NCBI GenBank assembly: GCA_003674045.1
Contig: PENC01000009.1
Coordinates: 1 to 64,000 of the forward strand
DNA length: 64,000 bases
Source of the DNA: Streptomyces griseocarneus
GTDB lineage: Bacteria > Actinomycetota > Actinomycetes > Streptomycetales > Streptomycetaceae
Direction: 5' to 3'
Made by a program: the position numbers and the translations under genes. The notes below the pieces were generated by a model, which was given only the letters and a program-made list of their open reading frames with translations, did no database searches and was not told the origin of the DNA. Of the stretch, positions 40,664 through 48,900 are shown piece after piece. Positions within the stretch are counted from its first letter, which is position 1. The number at the start of each line of letters is the position of its first letter.

Positions 40664-42084
40664 TGCCGCGCACGCAGATCTTCCTGGCATCGACGCTCTA
40701 CGGAGTCGCGACGCTCGCCGCCGCCCTGGACGCGGATTGCTTCGCGCCCGCGGACCGCAGGCTGCTGCTCGTCGCCAACACGGCGGCCGTCCCGGAGACC
40801 ACCCCGGGCCCGGACGAGGTGCCCGGCTTCGACCGGCTGCGCGCCCGCTTCGACGGCGTCCTGTCGTGGAACGACACCATCAGCCCGTTCCACCCCTCCG
40901 GCTGGGCGCCTCGCCCGGACGACGCGCCCCTGTGGGAACGGCACCTGCGGCTGCTGTGGGGGCTGGGCGCGGACGACGTCGAGCTCGTGGTCGAGTCGAT
41001 CCAGGTGAACCCCGCACAGGCGCTCGCCCTGTGCTTCGCGGACGCCCCGCTGGAGGTCTACGCGGACGGGCTGATGAGCTACGGCCCGACGCGCAGCAAG
41101 CTCGACCCGCTCATCGGCACCCGCGTGCGCCGCCTGCTGCACCTGGACCTGGTGCCGGGCCTGCGGCCGCTGCTGCTCACGGAGTTCGACGTCACGCCGG
41201 AACTCGTACCTGCCACGGCGTTCACGGCGGTGGTGGACGAACTGGCGGAAGCACAAGGGGCTGCCGCCGGCTCCGCCGGTACGGACGATGCCGCGCTGCT
41301 GCTCGGCCAGTACCTGTCGGCCCTGGAGATCCTCACCGGCGAGGAGGAGGAGCGACTGCATGTGCGCATGCTGCACGGCGCGGCGGCGCGCGGGCACCGC
41401 CGGGTGGTCTTCAAACCCCACCCGTCGGCACCCGCGCGCTGGTCACGCACGCTGGAGGACGAGGCGGGGCGGCTGGGCGTGGCTCTCACCGTCCTGGACA
41501 CACCCGTCCTGGCCGAAGTGGTCTGCCGGGAGCTCCGCCCCGCGCTGGTCGTCGGGTGCTTCTCGACCGCGCTGCTGACGGCGAGCACCTTCTACGGCCT
41601 GCCGGTGGCCCGGACGGGCACGGACCTGCTGCTGGAGCGGCTCACGCCGTACCAGAACAGCAACCGCGTCCCGGTGACACTCGTCGACGCGCTGCTGCCG
41701 CCGCTGGAGAACGCGACGGACGCGCCGGGAACGGCGGGCGCGACAGGCACGGCAGAGCACCGGCCGCCGTCCGGCGAGGAGTTGCAGGGTCTGCTGGCGG
41801 CGGTCGGCTTCGCCATGCAGCCGCAGGTACTGCCGGGGCTGCGGGCGGAGGCCGAGCGGTATCTGGAGGCGCACCTGGACGCGCGGACCCGCCCGTACTT
41901 CAAACGGCGCCGCCTGACAGCCCTGGCGCTGCCGGGCGCGGTCCCCTCCCCACTGGCCTTCCTGCCGCGCAGTCCGGCCGTACGGAAGATGGCGCGCCGC
42001 GCGCGGGCGATGCAGCGGCGGCTGGCGCGCAGGACGGCGGCGAAGAAGACCGCGGAGACGACGAAGACGACGGTGACGGTATGA
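40663..42084 (+). CDS. Alpha-2,8-polysialyltransferase family protein
   Basis: 473 residues. Shows the bacterial polysialyltransferase pattern: an early TLYGVATLAAAL segment, VVESIQVNP, the HP-type motif VFKPHPSAPARW and the S-motif GCFSTALLTASTFYG, which bind the CMP moiety. The C-terminal 60 residues are highly basic (RRARAMQRRLARRTAAKK), suited to contact with anionic membrane or polymer. Presence with CMP-nonulosonate genes supports polymerisation of Kdn units. Overlaps both neighbours (TGATG and ATGA), indicating translational coupling. Confidence 0.85.
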   Translation: MPRTQIFLASTLYGVATLAAALDADCFAPADRRLLLVANTAAVPETTPGPDEVPGFDRLRARFDGVLSWNDTISPFHPSGWAPRPDDAPLWERHLRLLWGLGADDVELVVESIQVNPAQALALCFADAPLEVYADGLMSYGPTRSKLDPLIGTRVRRLLHLDLVPGLRPLLLTEFDVTPELVPATAFTAVVDELAEAQGAAAGSAGTDDAALLLGQYLSALEILTGEEEERLHVRMLHGAAARGHRRVVFKPHPSAPARWSRTLEDEAGRLGVALTVLDTPVLAEVVCRELRPALVVGCFSTALLTASTFYGLPVARTGTDLLLERLTPYQNSNRVPVTLVDALLPPLENATDAPGTAGATGTAEHRPPSGEELQGLLAAVGFAMQPQVLPGLRAEAERYLEAHLDARTRPYFKRRRLTALALPGAVPSPLAFLPRSPAVRKMARRARAMQRRLARRTAAKKTAETTKTTVTV

Positions 42085-43259
42085 CGGCCACGACGCTCCC
42101 CGGGACGCGCGAGGCGGCACCTGCGGCCGAACCCGCCCGCCCGTCCACCGGCGGCAGGCTGCGCGCCCTGGACGGTCTGCGCCTGATCGCCGCCCTGATG
42201 GTGGCGCTGTACCACTACGGCGGCCGGGACGGCGACGTCAGCAAGGCGTGGGGCACCTCGCCGCGACACGAATTCCCCTCGCTGTCGGGGGCGTTCGCGT
42301 ACGGCTGCCTCGGGGTGGAGGTCTTCTTCGTCATCAGCGGCTTCGTGATCTGCATGAGCGGCTGGGGGCGCCCCCTGCGGTCGTTCTTCGCGTCGCGGGC
42401 GGCGCGCCTGTACCCGGCGTACTGGGCGGCGATCGCCCTGGTGACGCTGGTGTTCGCGCTGCCGTGGGTGCCGTACAAGGCGGTGTCGCTGAGCGACACC
42501 CTGGTGAACCTCACCATGCTGCAGCAGCCGGCGGGCGCGCAGCGGGTGCTGGGCGTGTGCTGGACGCTCTGGGCGGAGCTGCGGTTCTACGCGCTGTTCG
42601 CGCTGTGCGTGGTGCTACCGGGGGCGACGCGGCGCCGGGTGGTGATGTTCTGCGCGGTGTGGACGCTGGCGACGGTGGTGACGACGGCCTCGCACGTGGA
42701 GCTGCTGCGGGTGGTGGTGATGCCGGAGTACTCGGCGTTCTTCATCGGGGGCATCGGCCTCTATCTGATCCACCGCTTCGGCCACGACGCGCTGTCGTGG
42801 GGCATCGTGGCGGTCAGCTTCCTGATCGGCCAGCACTACGCGGTGGCGGGCCTGTGGCACGCGCCGAACCCGCACTACTTCTCGAACCGCTCGCAGTGGG
42901 CCATCATCGCGGTCCTCGCGGCGGGCTACGCGGCAGTGGCCCTCATCGCCATGGGCAAGGCCACCTGGGCCAACTGGCGCCGGCTCCCCCTCGCGGGCGC
43001 GCTCACCTACCCCTTCTACCTGGTCCACGAACACCTGGGCTGGGTGACGATCGGCGTCCTCCACCGCAAGCTGGGCATCCCGTCGTACGCGACGTTCGCG
43101 CTGACGCTGGCGCTGATGCTGTGCTTGGCGTGGGTGCTGCACCGGGGTGTGGAGAGGTGGCTGACGCCGAGGCTACGGCGGGCACTGGAAGGCCCCGAAA
43201 GGGGCGCGGGGAACTGCGCGACCAGCCACAAAACGACCGGCACTCGCCCGACGACATAG
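42081..43259 (+). CDS. Acyltransferase 3 family membrane protein
   Basis: 392 residues with about ten hydrophobic helices. Typical OafA-like start RLRALDGLRLIAALMVALYH (catalytic His at the end), GCLGVEVFFVISGFVI and SRAARLYPAYWAAI. These enzymes O-acetylate glycans; acetylation of the nonulosonic-acid polymer is inferred. The last about 20 residues (GPERGAGNCATSHKTTGTRP) are encoded by an inserted copy of the dispersed GGGGCGCGGGG repeat, so the natural C-terminus has been replaced or extended. Confidence 0.9.
   Translation: MTATTLPGTREAAPAAEPARPSTGGRLRALDGLRLIAALMVALYHYGGRDGDVSKAWGTSPRHEFPSLSGAFAYGCLGVEVFFVISGFVICMSGWGRPLRSFFASRAARLYPAYWAAIALVTLVFALPWVPYKAVSLSDTLVNLTMLQQPAGAQRVLGVCWTLWAELRFYALFALCVVLPGATRRRVVMFCAVWTLATVVTTASHVELLRVVVMPEYSAFFIGGIGLYLIHRFGHDALSWGIVAVSFLIGQHYAVAGLWHAPNPHYFSNRSQWAIIAVLAAGYAAVALIAMGKATWANWRRLPLAGALTYPFYLVHEHLGWVTIGVLHRKLGIPSYATFALTLALMLCLAWVLHRGVERWLTPRLRRALEGPERGAGNCATSHKTTGTRPTT
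43191..43232 (+). repeat. Dispersed repeat inside a coding 3' end, copy 7
   Basis: GGCCCCGAAA plus the exact core GGGGCGCGGGGAACTGCGCGA (43201-43221), followed by CCAGCCAC. It is read through as codons of the acyltransferase C-terminus, whereas other copies are intergenic. Confidence 0.85.
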
Positions 43260-43307
43260 CGACCCGAGCCAGTAGGCGCACCCGACGGCGAACCCTGAAG
43301 CGGAGCG

Positions 43308-43946
43308 CTAACGCAACGCGGCCTCTATCCCCGCGATAACCACCCGCAACCCCTCCTCGTACCCAGCCTCCAGATCATCGAAGAACTCCCACCCCGCCTC
43401 CGCCGTCAGCGGGTACCCCTCCAGCCGATGCCGCCGCCCGTCGTCCAAGTCGTACGCGGGGTCCCGCTCCCCCGACGGCATGGGAACGACGGACTGCTCC
43501 TCGATGACGTGCCCGACCGTGTACGAGGCGACCGTGAACCACGCCCGCGCGGCGGCCCGCGGCGTGAAGCCCGCTTCGACGCAGTCGCTCAGAATCCGCT
43601 CGACCGGCGTGGCATAGCTCGTGTCCGTGAACCGCGTGCCGCTGAAGACCTTCGCCCCGTCGCGGTAGCCGAGCAGGAAGCGCCGCATCTCGCGGATGGA
43701 GGCGGTCATCCGCTCCTGCCACGTGTCGCCCTCGACCGTGGCGAGCGAGTCGGACATGCGACGGAACATCTCCGTGGCGACCTCGTCGAGCAGCTCCTGC
43801 TTGTTCTTGAAGTGCCAGTAGAGCGCGGGTGCCTGAACGTTCAGCTCCTGGGCGATCCGGCGCAGGGTCAGCCCTTCGAGACCTACGTCGTTCAGCAGGC
43901 GCAGCGCGGTGTCCGCGACGAGCGCGCGGTCGATTCGATTAGCCAC
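43308..43946 (-). CDS. TetR family regulator (TetR_C class), divergent from FAD monooxygenase
   Basis: 212 residues. Helix-turn-helix LTLRRIAQELNVQAPALYWH near residues 25-45 followed by FKNKQELLDEVA, and a tetracycline-repressor-type C-terminal domain (MRRFLLGYRDGAKVFSGTRF; YTVGHVIEEQSV). GTG 43946. The 68-bp gap to the monooxygenase holds two copies of TTAAC-N3-GTTAA, the first between the -35 and -10 elements of the forward promoter. This arrangement predicts repression of the monooxygenase and of itself, relieved by a small-molecule ligand. Confidence 0.93.
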   Translation of the reverse strand: MANRIDRALVADTALRLLNDVGLEGLTLRRIAQELNVQAPALYWHFKNKQELLDEVATEMFRRMSDSLATVEGDTWQERMTASIREMRRFLLGYRDGAKVFSGTRFTDTSYATPVERILSDCVEAGFTPRAAARAWFTVASYTVGHVIEEQSVVPMPSGERDPAYDLDDGRRHRLEGYPLTAEAGWEFFDDLEAGYEEGLRVVIAGIEAALR

Positions 43947-43947
43947 C

Positions 43948-43977
43948 TTGACAGCTTAACGCTGTTAAGCGCAGTCT
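43948..43977 (+). promoter_or_regulatory. Monooxygenase promoter with TetR operator 1
   Basis: Consensus -35 TTGACA (43948-43953), 18-bp spacer, CAGTCT (43972-43977). The spacer contains the 17-bp palindrome GCTTAACGCTGTTAAGC (43954-43970), the likely TetR site. Confidence 0.75.
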
Positions 43978-43991
43978 GGGAAGGAAGCGAT

Positions 43992-44004
43992 TTAACGTCG
44001 TTAA
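43992..44004. promoter_or_regulatory. TetR operator 2
   Basis: TTAACGTCGTTAA, the same half-sites and spacing as operator 1, centred 36 bp downstream, just before the AAGGGGG ribosome site of the monooxygenase gene. Confidence 0.75.
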
Positions 44005-44014
44005 GGGGGTTGCC

Positions 44015-45601
44015 ATGGGTACCGCCATGGACATCGATGTGACCGGGCCCGAGAGCATGGGGGCAGGTTCCGGCGAGGAGACCGAAGTACTGATCGCGGG
44101 AGCGGGCCCGACCGGCCTGGTCCTCGCGATCGATCTGGCCCGCCGGGGGGTGCGCCACCGGATCGTGGAGCGCTCGGAGCGGGGATTCCCGGGCTCGCGA
44201 GGGGCCGCCCTCCAGCCGCGCACGCTGGAGGTGCTGGACGATCTGGGGATGCTGGAGACCTTCCAGGCCGCGGGCGGCCCGTGCCAGCCGGTCCAGAACT
44301 GGCAGGGCACCGAGCGCGCGGGCACGTGGGACCTGGTCGAGCGGAGCGAGCCCACGCCCGCGGAGCCGTATCCCAACATCCTGATGATCCCGCAGTGGCG
44401 CACGGTGGAGCTGCTGTACACGAAGCTCGAAGAGATGGGCAGCCGCGTCGAGTTCAGCACTGAGCTGACGGGATTCACCCAGGACGAGGACGGCTCCGGC
44501 GTCACGGCCGAGCTGCGCCACGCCGACGGCAGCACCGAAACCGTACGGGCGGGCTATCTGGTGGCGGCCGACGGCGGCCGCAGCACCGTGCGCAGCGCGC
44601 TCGGCACGCCCTTCGAGGCCACGCAGATCGACGACCGCCCCGCCCTTCTGGCCGACTTCCGGTTGGAGGGCCTGGACCGCGACCACTGGCACATGTGGCC
44701 CAAGGCCCCCGGCGGAATGGTGGCGCTGCGCCCGCTGGAGGGTGCGAAGGGGCTGTTCCAGCTGATCGCCCGGTTCGAAGACAAGCGGGTGGTGGATCTG
44801 GAGCACGAGGCCACGCCCGAGTCACTGATCCGCCTGATCGAGGAGCGCACCGGGCTGTCGGGGCTGAGCCTCAGCAACGTCAGCTGGTCCTCCGCGTTCA
44901 AACCGCACGCGGCCATGGCGGAACACTTCCGCGTGGGCCGGGTCCTGCTCGCGGGCGACGCCGCGCACATCCACTCCCCGTCGGGCGGCCAGGGTCTCAA
45001 CACGAGCGTGCAGGACGCGTACAACCTGGGCTGGAAGCTCGCGGCCGTGCTGCGGCAGGGCGCGCCGGAGTCCGTGCTCGACTCCTACGACGTGGAGCGG
45101 ACGCGCGTCGCGGCCGGTGTGCTCAGCCTTTCCACCAAGCAGTTCGCGACGGACAACGCCTCGAGCAACGGCTTCTCCCAGCGCGGCCGCGCCACGCGCC
45201 AGCTCGACCTCCACTACCGCGAGAGCCCCCTCACCCGGGAGACCCGCGGCTCCCTGCCCTCCTCGGCCCTCCACGCGGGCGACCGCGCCCCGGACGCCCC
45301 CTGCCAGGACACCACGGGCACCCCGGTCCGCCTCTTCGACCTCTTCCGGGGCCCGCACTTCACGCTCCTGGACCTCACGGAAAGGGGAGCCGCCCTCCCG
45401 ACGGCCCCCTGGCTGCGCACCTACCGTGTGAACGGCCCGGAGGCCGACATCCTCGACACCCACGGCCACGCCGAATCCGCCTACGGCAAGGCCCTGTTCC
45501 TCATCCGCCCGGACGGCTATGTGGCCCTGGCGACGGAGGACCCGGGGGACGTACGGGAGTACGTGGAGTCGTGGGGACAGGTGTCGATACCGGCGGCGTG
45601 A
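44015..45601 (+). CDS. FAD-dependent aromatic monooxygenase (PheA/TfdB-like, possible drug-modifying enzyme)
   Basis: 528 residues, group A flavin hydroxylase: FAD motif LIAGAGPTGLVLAIDLARRG, GSRGAALQPRTLEVLDDLG, DG motif LVAADGGRSTVR, GD motif LLAGDAAHIHSPSGGQGLNT, and a thioredoxin-like C-terminal domain (GDRAPDA; FTLLDL; FLIRPDGYVAL). It hydroxylates an aromatic or polyketide-like substrate using NAD(P)H. Control by a TetR_C regulator resembles antibiotic-inactivating systems of the rifampicin or tetracycline monooxygenase kind, but the substrate is unknown. Confidence 0.92.
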   Translation: MGTAMDIDVTGPESMGAGSGEETEVLIAGAGPTGLVLAIDLARRGVRHRIVERSERGFPGSRGAALQPRTLEVLDDLGMLETFQAAGGPCQPVQNWQGTERAGTWDLVERSEPTPAEPYPNILMIPQWRTVELLYTKLEEMGSRVEFSTELTGFTQDEDGSGVTAELRHADGSTETVRAGYLVAADGGRSTVRSALGTPFEATQIDDRPALLADFRLEGLDRDHWHMWPKAPGGMVALRPLEGAKGLFQLIARFEDKRVVDLEHEATPESLIRLIEERTGLSGLSLSNVSWSSAFKPHAAMAEHFRVGRVLLAGDAAHIHSPSGGQGLNTSVQDAYNLGWKLAAVLRQGAPESVLDSYDVERTRVAAGVLSLSTKQFATDNASSNGFSQRGRATRQLDLHYRESPLTRETRGSLPSSALHAGDRAPDAPCQDTTGTPVRLFDLFRGPHFTLLDLTERGAALPTAPWLRTYRVNGPEADILDTHGHAESAYGKALFLIRPDGYVALATEDPGDVREYVESWGQVSIPAA

Positions 45602-45615
45602 GGCAATCCGCCCGC

Positions 45616-45654
45616 GCTCAGGCCCCGTCGAACGGGGGTCGACGGGGCCCGAGC
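45616..45654. terminator. Bidirectional terminator after monooxygenase
   Basis: 16-bp stem with one mismatch (45616-45631 with 45639-45654) and a 7-nt loop between convergent genes. Confidence 0.82.
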
Positions 45655-45661
45655 GGCGCGA

Positions 45662-46075
45662 TCAGCCGTTGCACCACGCGGCGGACGGGCTGTCGCGGCA
45701 AGGGCTCGGCGGGGGCGGGTTGTCCTGGCGGTGCTGGATGACGGCCCCCGCCGCGATGAGCAGCAGTGACACGGCGAACACGAGGCCCTGCACCCAGGCG
45801 GTCGCCCCGGCGCCGCGGCTGGAGGCACGCCAGGCCGCCCCCAGGGCCAGCAGACCCAGCACGCCGATCGCCACGAGGTAGCCCCACACCGGGTCGGGCG
45901 CGTACGACCCGGCGGGATCGAAGGTCCACCCGGACATCCACCACAGGGCCACGATCACGCCGAGGGCGAGCAGTTCGAGCACGAGCAGGGCGAAGGCGCC
46001 GACGGCGTCCTCTGTCCGGTCGGGACAGTGATCCGGTCCGGAAGGTCCAGGTCGTCGACGGGAAGGCGTGTCCAT
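45662..46075 (-). CDS. DUF6234-like small membrane protein
   Basis: 137 residues. A Pro/Arg-rich cytoplasmic start, then three hydrophobic helices: AFALLVLELLALGVIVALWW, VWGYLVAIGVLGLLALGAAW and WVQGLVFAVSLLLIAAGAVI. It ends with an external Pro-rich tail containing two Cys (PPPPSPCRDSPSAAWCNG). Function unknown. ATG 46075. Assignment to DUF6234 rests on layout resemblance to Streptomyces members. Confidence 0.72.
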   Translation of the reverse strand: MDTPSRRRPGPSGPDHCPDRTEDAVGAFALLVLELLALGVIVALWWMSGWTFDPAGSYAPDPVWGYLVAIGVLGLLALGAAWRASSRGAGATAWVQGLVFAVSLLLIAAGAVIQHRQDNPPPPSPCRDSPSAAWCNG

Positions 46076-46283
46076 GCGTATCAGCCTGTACGGAAGGGGT
46101 GATGGGGAACATGAGTACGGCTACTCAGGTGAGGCGCACGGCCCGCGTTTCCGGCCAAAGACGGACGTTAACCCGTCAAGGGCTTCACCGTGCAGACGCC
46201 ACCGAACAATTGTGCTGCCAGAGTCCCGGGTGCGGCGCCCGGCCGGGTGCCGCACGGTGCACCACAGGACGAAGGAGTCCCTG

Positions 46284-46757
46284 GTGAAGAAGAAGAGATC
46301 GGTGAGCCGGAGAACCGCCGCCGCACTCCTCGCAAGCTCCGCCCTCGCCGCCGTCACCCTCGCGGGCCAGGCGAGCGCGGTCACCCCGCACCACTCCCCC
46401 GCACCGCAGCAAACGGTCACCATCAAGACGAGCGAGACGCGCTACGCGCCGTTCGCCCTCAACCGCAACGAGTCGGTGAGCTCCGACACCGCCACGCTCG
46501 TCATGCAGCCCGACGGCAACCTCGTCGTCTACGACGAGTTCGGCCGCGCCCGCTGGGCCAGCAACACCGTGGGCCAGGGCTGGTCGGCCAACCTCCAGGG
46601 AGACGGCAACTTCGTCGTCTACACCCGCTCCGGCCGCGCCGTCTGGGACTCCCACACCGCCGGGCACCCGGGCTCGCGTCTCGCGGTCCAGGACGACGGC
46701 AACGTCGTGATCTACGACGGCAGCCAGGCCATCTGGAACACGCGCACCGCCCACTGA
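46284..46757 (+). CDS. Secreted B-type (mannose-binding) lectin-domain protein
   Basis: 157 residues. Signal peptide KKKRSVSRRTAAALLASSAL ... GQASA. The mature part has the beta-prism lectin pattern Q-x-D-x-N-x-V-x-Y three times: MQPDGNLVVYDE, LQGDGNFVVYTR and VQDDGNVVIYDG, with W-x-S/N in between (RWASNT, VWDSHT, IWNTRT). Each motif can bind a mannose-like sugar. GTG 46284 has GAAGGAG upstream. Likely extracellular; its glycan partner is unknown. Confidence 0.88.
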   Translation: MKKKRSVSRRTAAALLASSALAAVTLAGQASAVTPHHSPAPQQTVTIKTSETRYAPFALNRNESVSSDTATLVMQPDGNLVVYDEFGRARWASNTVGQGWSANLQGDGNFVVYTRSGRAVWDSHTAGHPGSRLAVQDDGNVVIYDGSQAIWNTRTAH

Positions 46758-46786
46758 CGCGCCCGCTCCCCCCCATAGCTGACAGC

Positions 46787-46820
46787 AGGCCGGACCTCAC
46801 GCCGATCGGAGGTCCGGCCT
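46787..46820. terminator. Terminator of lectin gene
   Basis: Perfect 12-bp stem AGGCCGGACCTC / GAGGTCCGGCCT with a 10-nt loop, followed by TTGCC. Confidence 0.85.
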
Positions 46821-46838
46821 TGCCTCGCGACGGCAGCG

Positions 46839-46943
46839 CCCCGAAGGGGCGCGGGGCAGCGACATCGTGCGGCTCCGCCGCGTGGGCGCGACCAGCCACA
46901 GCGCAACCGCAGATGACGTACTGGACTTCCAGCGGAGCGCCTA
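46839..46943 (+). repeat. Long variant of the dispersed repeat, copy B
   Basis: GCCCCGAAGGGGCGCGGGG followed by GTGCGGCTCCGCCGCGTGGG, GCGACCAGCC, CGCAG, GACGTAC and AGCGGAGCGCCTAG, in the same order as 33219-33321. The right end supplies the stop codon of the reverse-strand DUF1330 gene. Confidence 0.8.
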
Positions 46944-47285
46944 GGCGGGCAGCGCCTCCCGCATCGCCTTGGCGGTGGCAGCCGGGTCGTAACCCTCGGG
47001 GACGCCTCCGACCAGGATGATGTCGCCCTTGATGTGCCGGGAGCGCAACGGCGCGATCTCCCGGTACGCGTCCGAGTCCCACCAGGCCCGCGCCTCGGCC
47101 ATCCCCGGGAAACCGATCACCACGACGTGTCCGGGCCAGTCGCCCTCCTTCACCTCGTGCTCCGCGGCGTGCACGAGGAAATGCCCGCCGTACGGCTCGA
47201 AGGTGCCGGTGATGCGCTCGATGTATTCGGCGATCTCCGGGTGTGGAGCGGCCTCTTGCAGATGAGCTATGGCGTAGGCGGGCAT
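46941..47285 (-). CDS. DUF1330 family protein
   Basis: 114 residues, dimeric ferredoxin-like fold: AYAIAHLQEAAPHPEIAEYI, FEPYGGHFLVHAAEHEVKEG, VVIGFPGMAEARAWWDSDAY and YREIAPLRS. The conserved Trp-Trp-x-Ser and Tyr residues match the family. Function unknown; small-molecule binding or monooxygenase-like activity is suspected for relatives. The last codons and stop lie in a dispersed repeat. Confidence 0.88.
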   Translation of the reverse strand: MPAYAIAHLQEAAPHPEIAEYIERITGTFEPYGGHFLVHAAEHEVKEGDWPGHVVVIGFPGMAEARAWWDSDAYREIAPLRSRHIKGDIILVGGVPEGYDPAATAKAMREALPA

Positions 47286-47340
47286 GGTGTCCTTCCGGTC
47301 GGTCGGGCTCCGTACGTCGCAGATCGTGGCACTCGGACGG

Positions 47341-47850
47341 CTACGCCGCCAGCTCGTAAGTCTCCAGCCGCTTGATCATGCGGCGCACGATCAGCAGCGG
47401 AATCACCCCGAAGAAGCCGAACGACATGTCGATGAGCTGCCAGTAGATCGGAATGCCACGGATGTTGCCGCAGATCAGCGCCAGCGGCACGATGGCCGCG
47501 CATGCGATCATGCCGAATTCGATGACCCAGATATTGCGAACCGGGTCGCGGTACGGGCCGTAAAAGGCGATCGCGATGACGAGGTGGGCGAAGGCGAGCC
47601 AGTCGGTGCCGTACAGCACGAACGGATAGTTCGCGTCCGTCGCCTCAAGCCCTTCCCGCGCCCGGCCGAGCCATTCCATCAGCCCCGGAAGCCAGTCGGG
47701 TACGGGCGAACCGTCGGTTCGCAGCGTCTCGTCGAGCCAGCGGATTTCGGTGACGAGAGGAAAGGCCGTCAGCCCGCTGAGCACGAGGCCCACGATAAAG
47801 ACGATCAGCCATATCCGAATACGACGCCGAAGCGCTTCTTCCCCGTTCAT
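47341..47850 (-). CDS. Conserved four-helix membrane protein of unknown function
   Basis: 169 residues. Helices near IRIWLIVFIVGLVLSGLTAF, WLAFAHLVIAIAFYG, EFGMIACAAIVPLALICG and MSFGFFGVIPLLIVRRMIK, with an external loop of about 55 residues (ETLRTDGSPVPDWLPGLMEW). ATG 47850 is preferred over an in-frame start at 47883, which would add a poor N-terminus. No catalytic motif; homologues occur widely in bacteria as uncharacterised membrane proteins. Confidence 0.78.
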   Translation of the reverse strand: MNGEEALRRRIRIWLIVFIVGLVLSGLTAFPLVTEIRWLDETLRTDGSPVPDWLPGLMEWLGRAREGLEATDANYPFVLYGTDWLAFAHLVIAIAFYGPYRDPVRNIWVIEFGMIACAAIVPLALICGNIRGIPIYWQLIDMSFGFFGVIPLLIVRRMIKRLETYELAA

Positions 47851-47879
47851 GATCGAGAGCCTACGCCCGGCTCGTCGGC

Positions 47880-48863
47880 TCACACCGGCGGGTCCATTCC
47901 CCGCATGGCCGCCCGTACGGCGGACGCGCCGCGCAGGGCGGCTTCCCTCGCGCCGGACGAGTCATGGTCGCGGGGCGGTGCAGGAGCCACTTGCGAAGGC
48001 GAAGACGGAAGCGAAGGCGGTGGCGGTGGCGCGAAGCGGCGTTCGAGGGCGCGTTGCTCGGCGAACGTGGGCGCGTCCGGCATCTTGCGGATCAGGCGGT
48101 TCCGGATGATCCCCGCAGCGGAGTGCACATGCGACGGCAGCCCGCCCGTCAATGCGTCGCGCACCTCCGCCACGCACGCGCCGCGCTGGAACCACTCACC
48201 GGCCAGCGGGGCGAGCCCGGCGATGTCCGGGCCGGTCAGGCGCAGTCGCCGCTCCGTCCGGGAGACGGAGGTGAGGACGTAGGCGCCTCGCTGAAGGTAC
48301 TCCGGAGGCAAGGTGACTACGGGCTCGGGCGCGGGATCGCGCTCCGGTACCGGCCCCGGCTCCGGCCCCGGCTCCGGTACGCGTTCCGGAGCCGCCCCCA
48401 CCTCCCGTTCCGCTCCCTCCAGCAGCACGGCGGGTTGGGGAGGTTGGTCAGTCTTCTCCCCGTCGTCTAGGTAGGGGTGGTCGCCGACCGACCGGCCACC
48501 CGGCTCACCGACCGCCGGATTCACGGGACTCGGCGACTGCGCGGCGCGGGCCTCGGCCGCCCCCTCGGCGTCGAGGGGTTCGCCGGAGACGAGCTGCACG
48601 GTGACCCACCGGCCGCGTTCCCGCTGCTCGCGCCACTCGTGGAGGTACCCGGCGGCGATCAGCTCCCGCTTCGCGCGGATGAAGGCGGCGTTCTTGATCC
48701 CGGCCCGCTGGGCGACTTCCCACAGCGGGATGTTGACGCCGGGCGGCAGCCCTAACTGCCAGATCAGGAGGCGGACGGCGTCCGAGGAGAGCTCACCATG
48801 ACGGATGATGTCGTTGGCAACGCGCGTGAAGCCGTGCGCGGGCGCGGTAGCATGCCGAAGCAA
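47880..48863 (-). CDS. Winged-helix DNA-binding protein with Pro/Glu-rich linker
   Basis: 327 residues. The N-terminal segment (VANDIIRHGELSSDAVRLLI ... VNIPLWEVAQRAGIKNAAFI ... ELIAAGYLHEW) is a replication-initiator-like winged helix. A disordered acidic/Pro-rich linker follows (ERVPEPGPEPGPVPERDPAP), then a second helical domain (HVHSAAGIIRNRLIRKMPD) like those of actinobacterial helix-turn-helix proteins. The start is uncertain: TTG 48863 is the only in-frame start before the domain. No neighbour hints at a target. Confidence 0.78.
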   Translation of the reverse strand: MLRHATAPAHGFTRVANDIIRHGELSSDAVRLLIWQLGLPPGVNIPLWEVAQRAGIKNAAFIRAKRELIAAGYLHEWREQRERGRWVTVQLVSGEPLDAEGAAEARAAQSPSPVNPAVGEPGGRSVGDHPYLDDGEKTDQPPQPAVLLEGAEREVGAAPERVPEPGPEPGPVPERDPAPEPVVTLPPEYLQRGAYVLTSVSRTERRLRLTGPDIAGLAPLAGEWFQRGACVAEVRDALTGGLPSHVHSAAGIIRNRLIRKMPDAPTFAEQRALERRFAPPPPPSLPSSPSQVAPAPPRDHDSSGAREAALRGASAVRAAMRGMDPPV

Positions 48864-48900
48864 CCCGGTACTTCTTTCTCTTTCGGTTCAGCCGGGTTCT

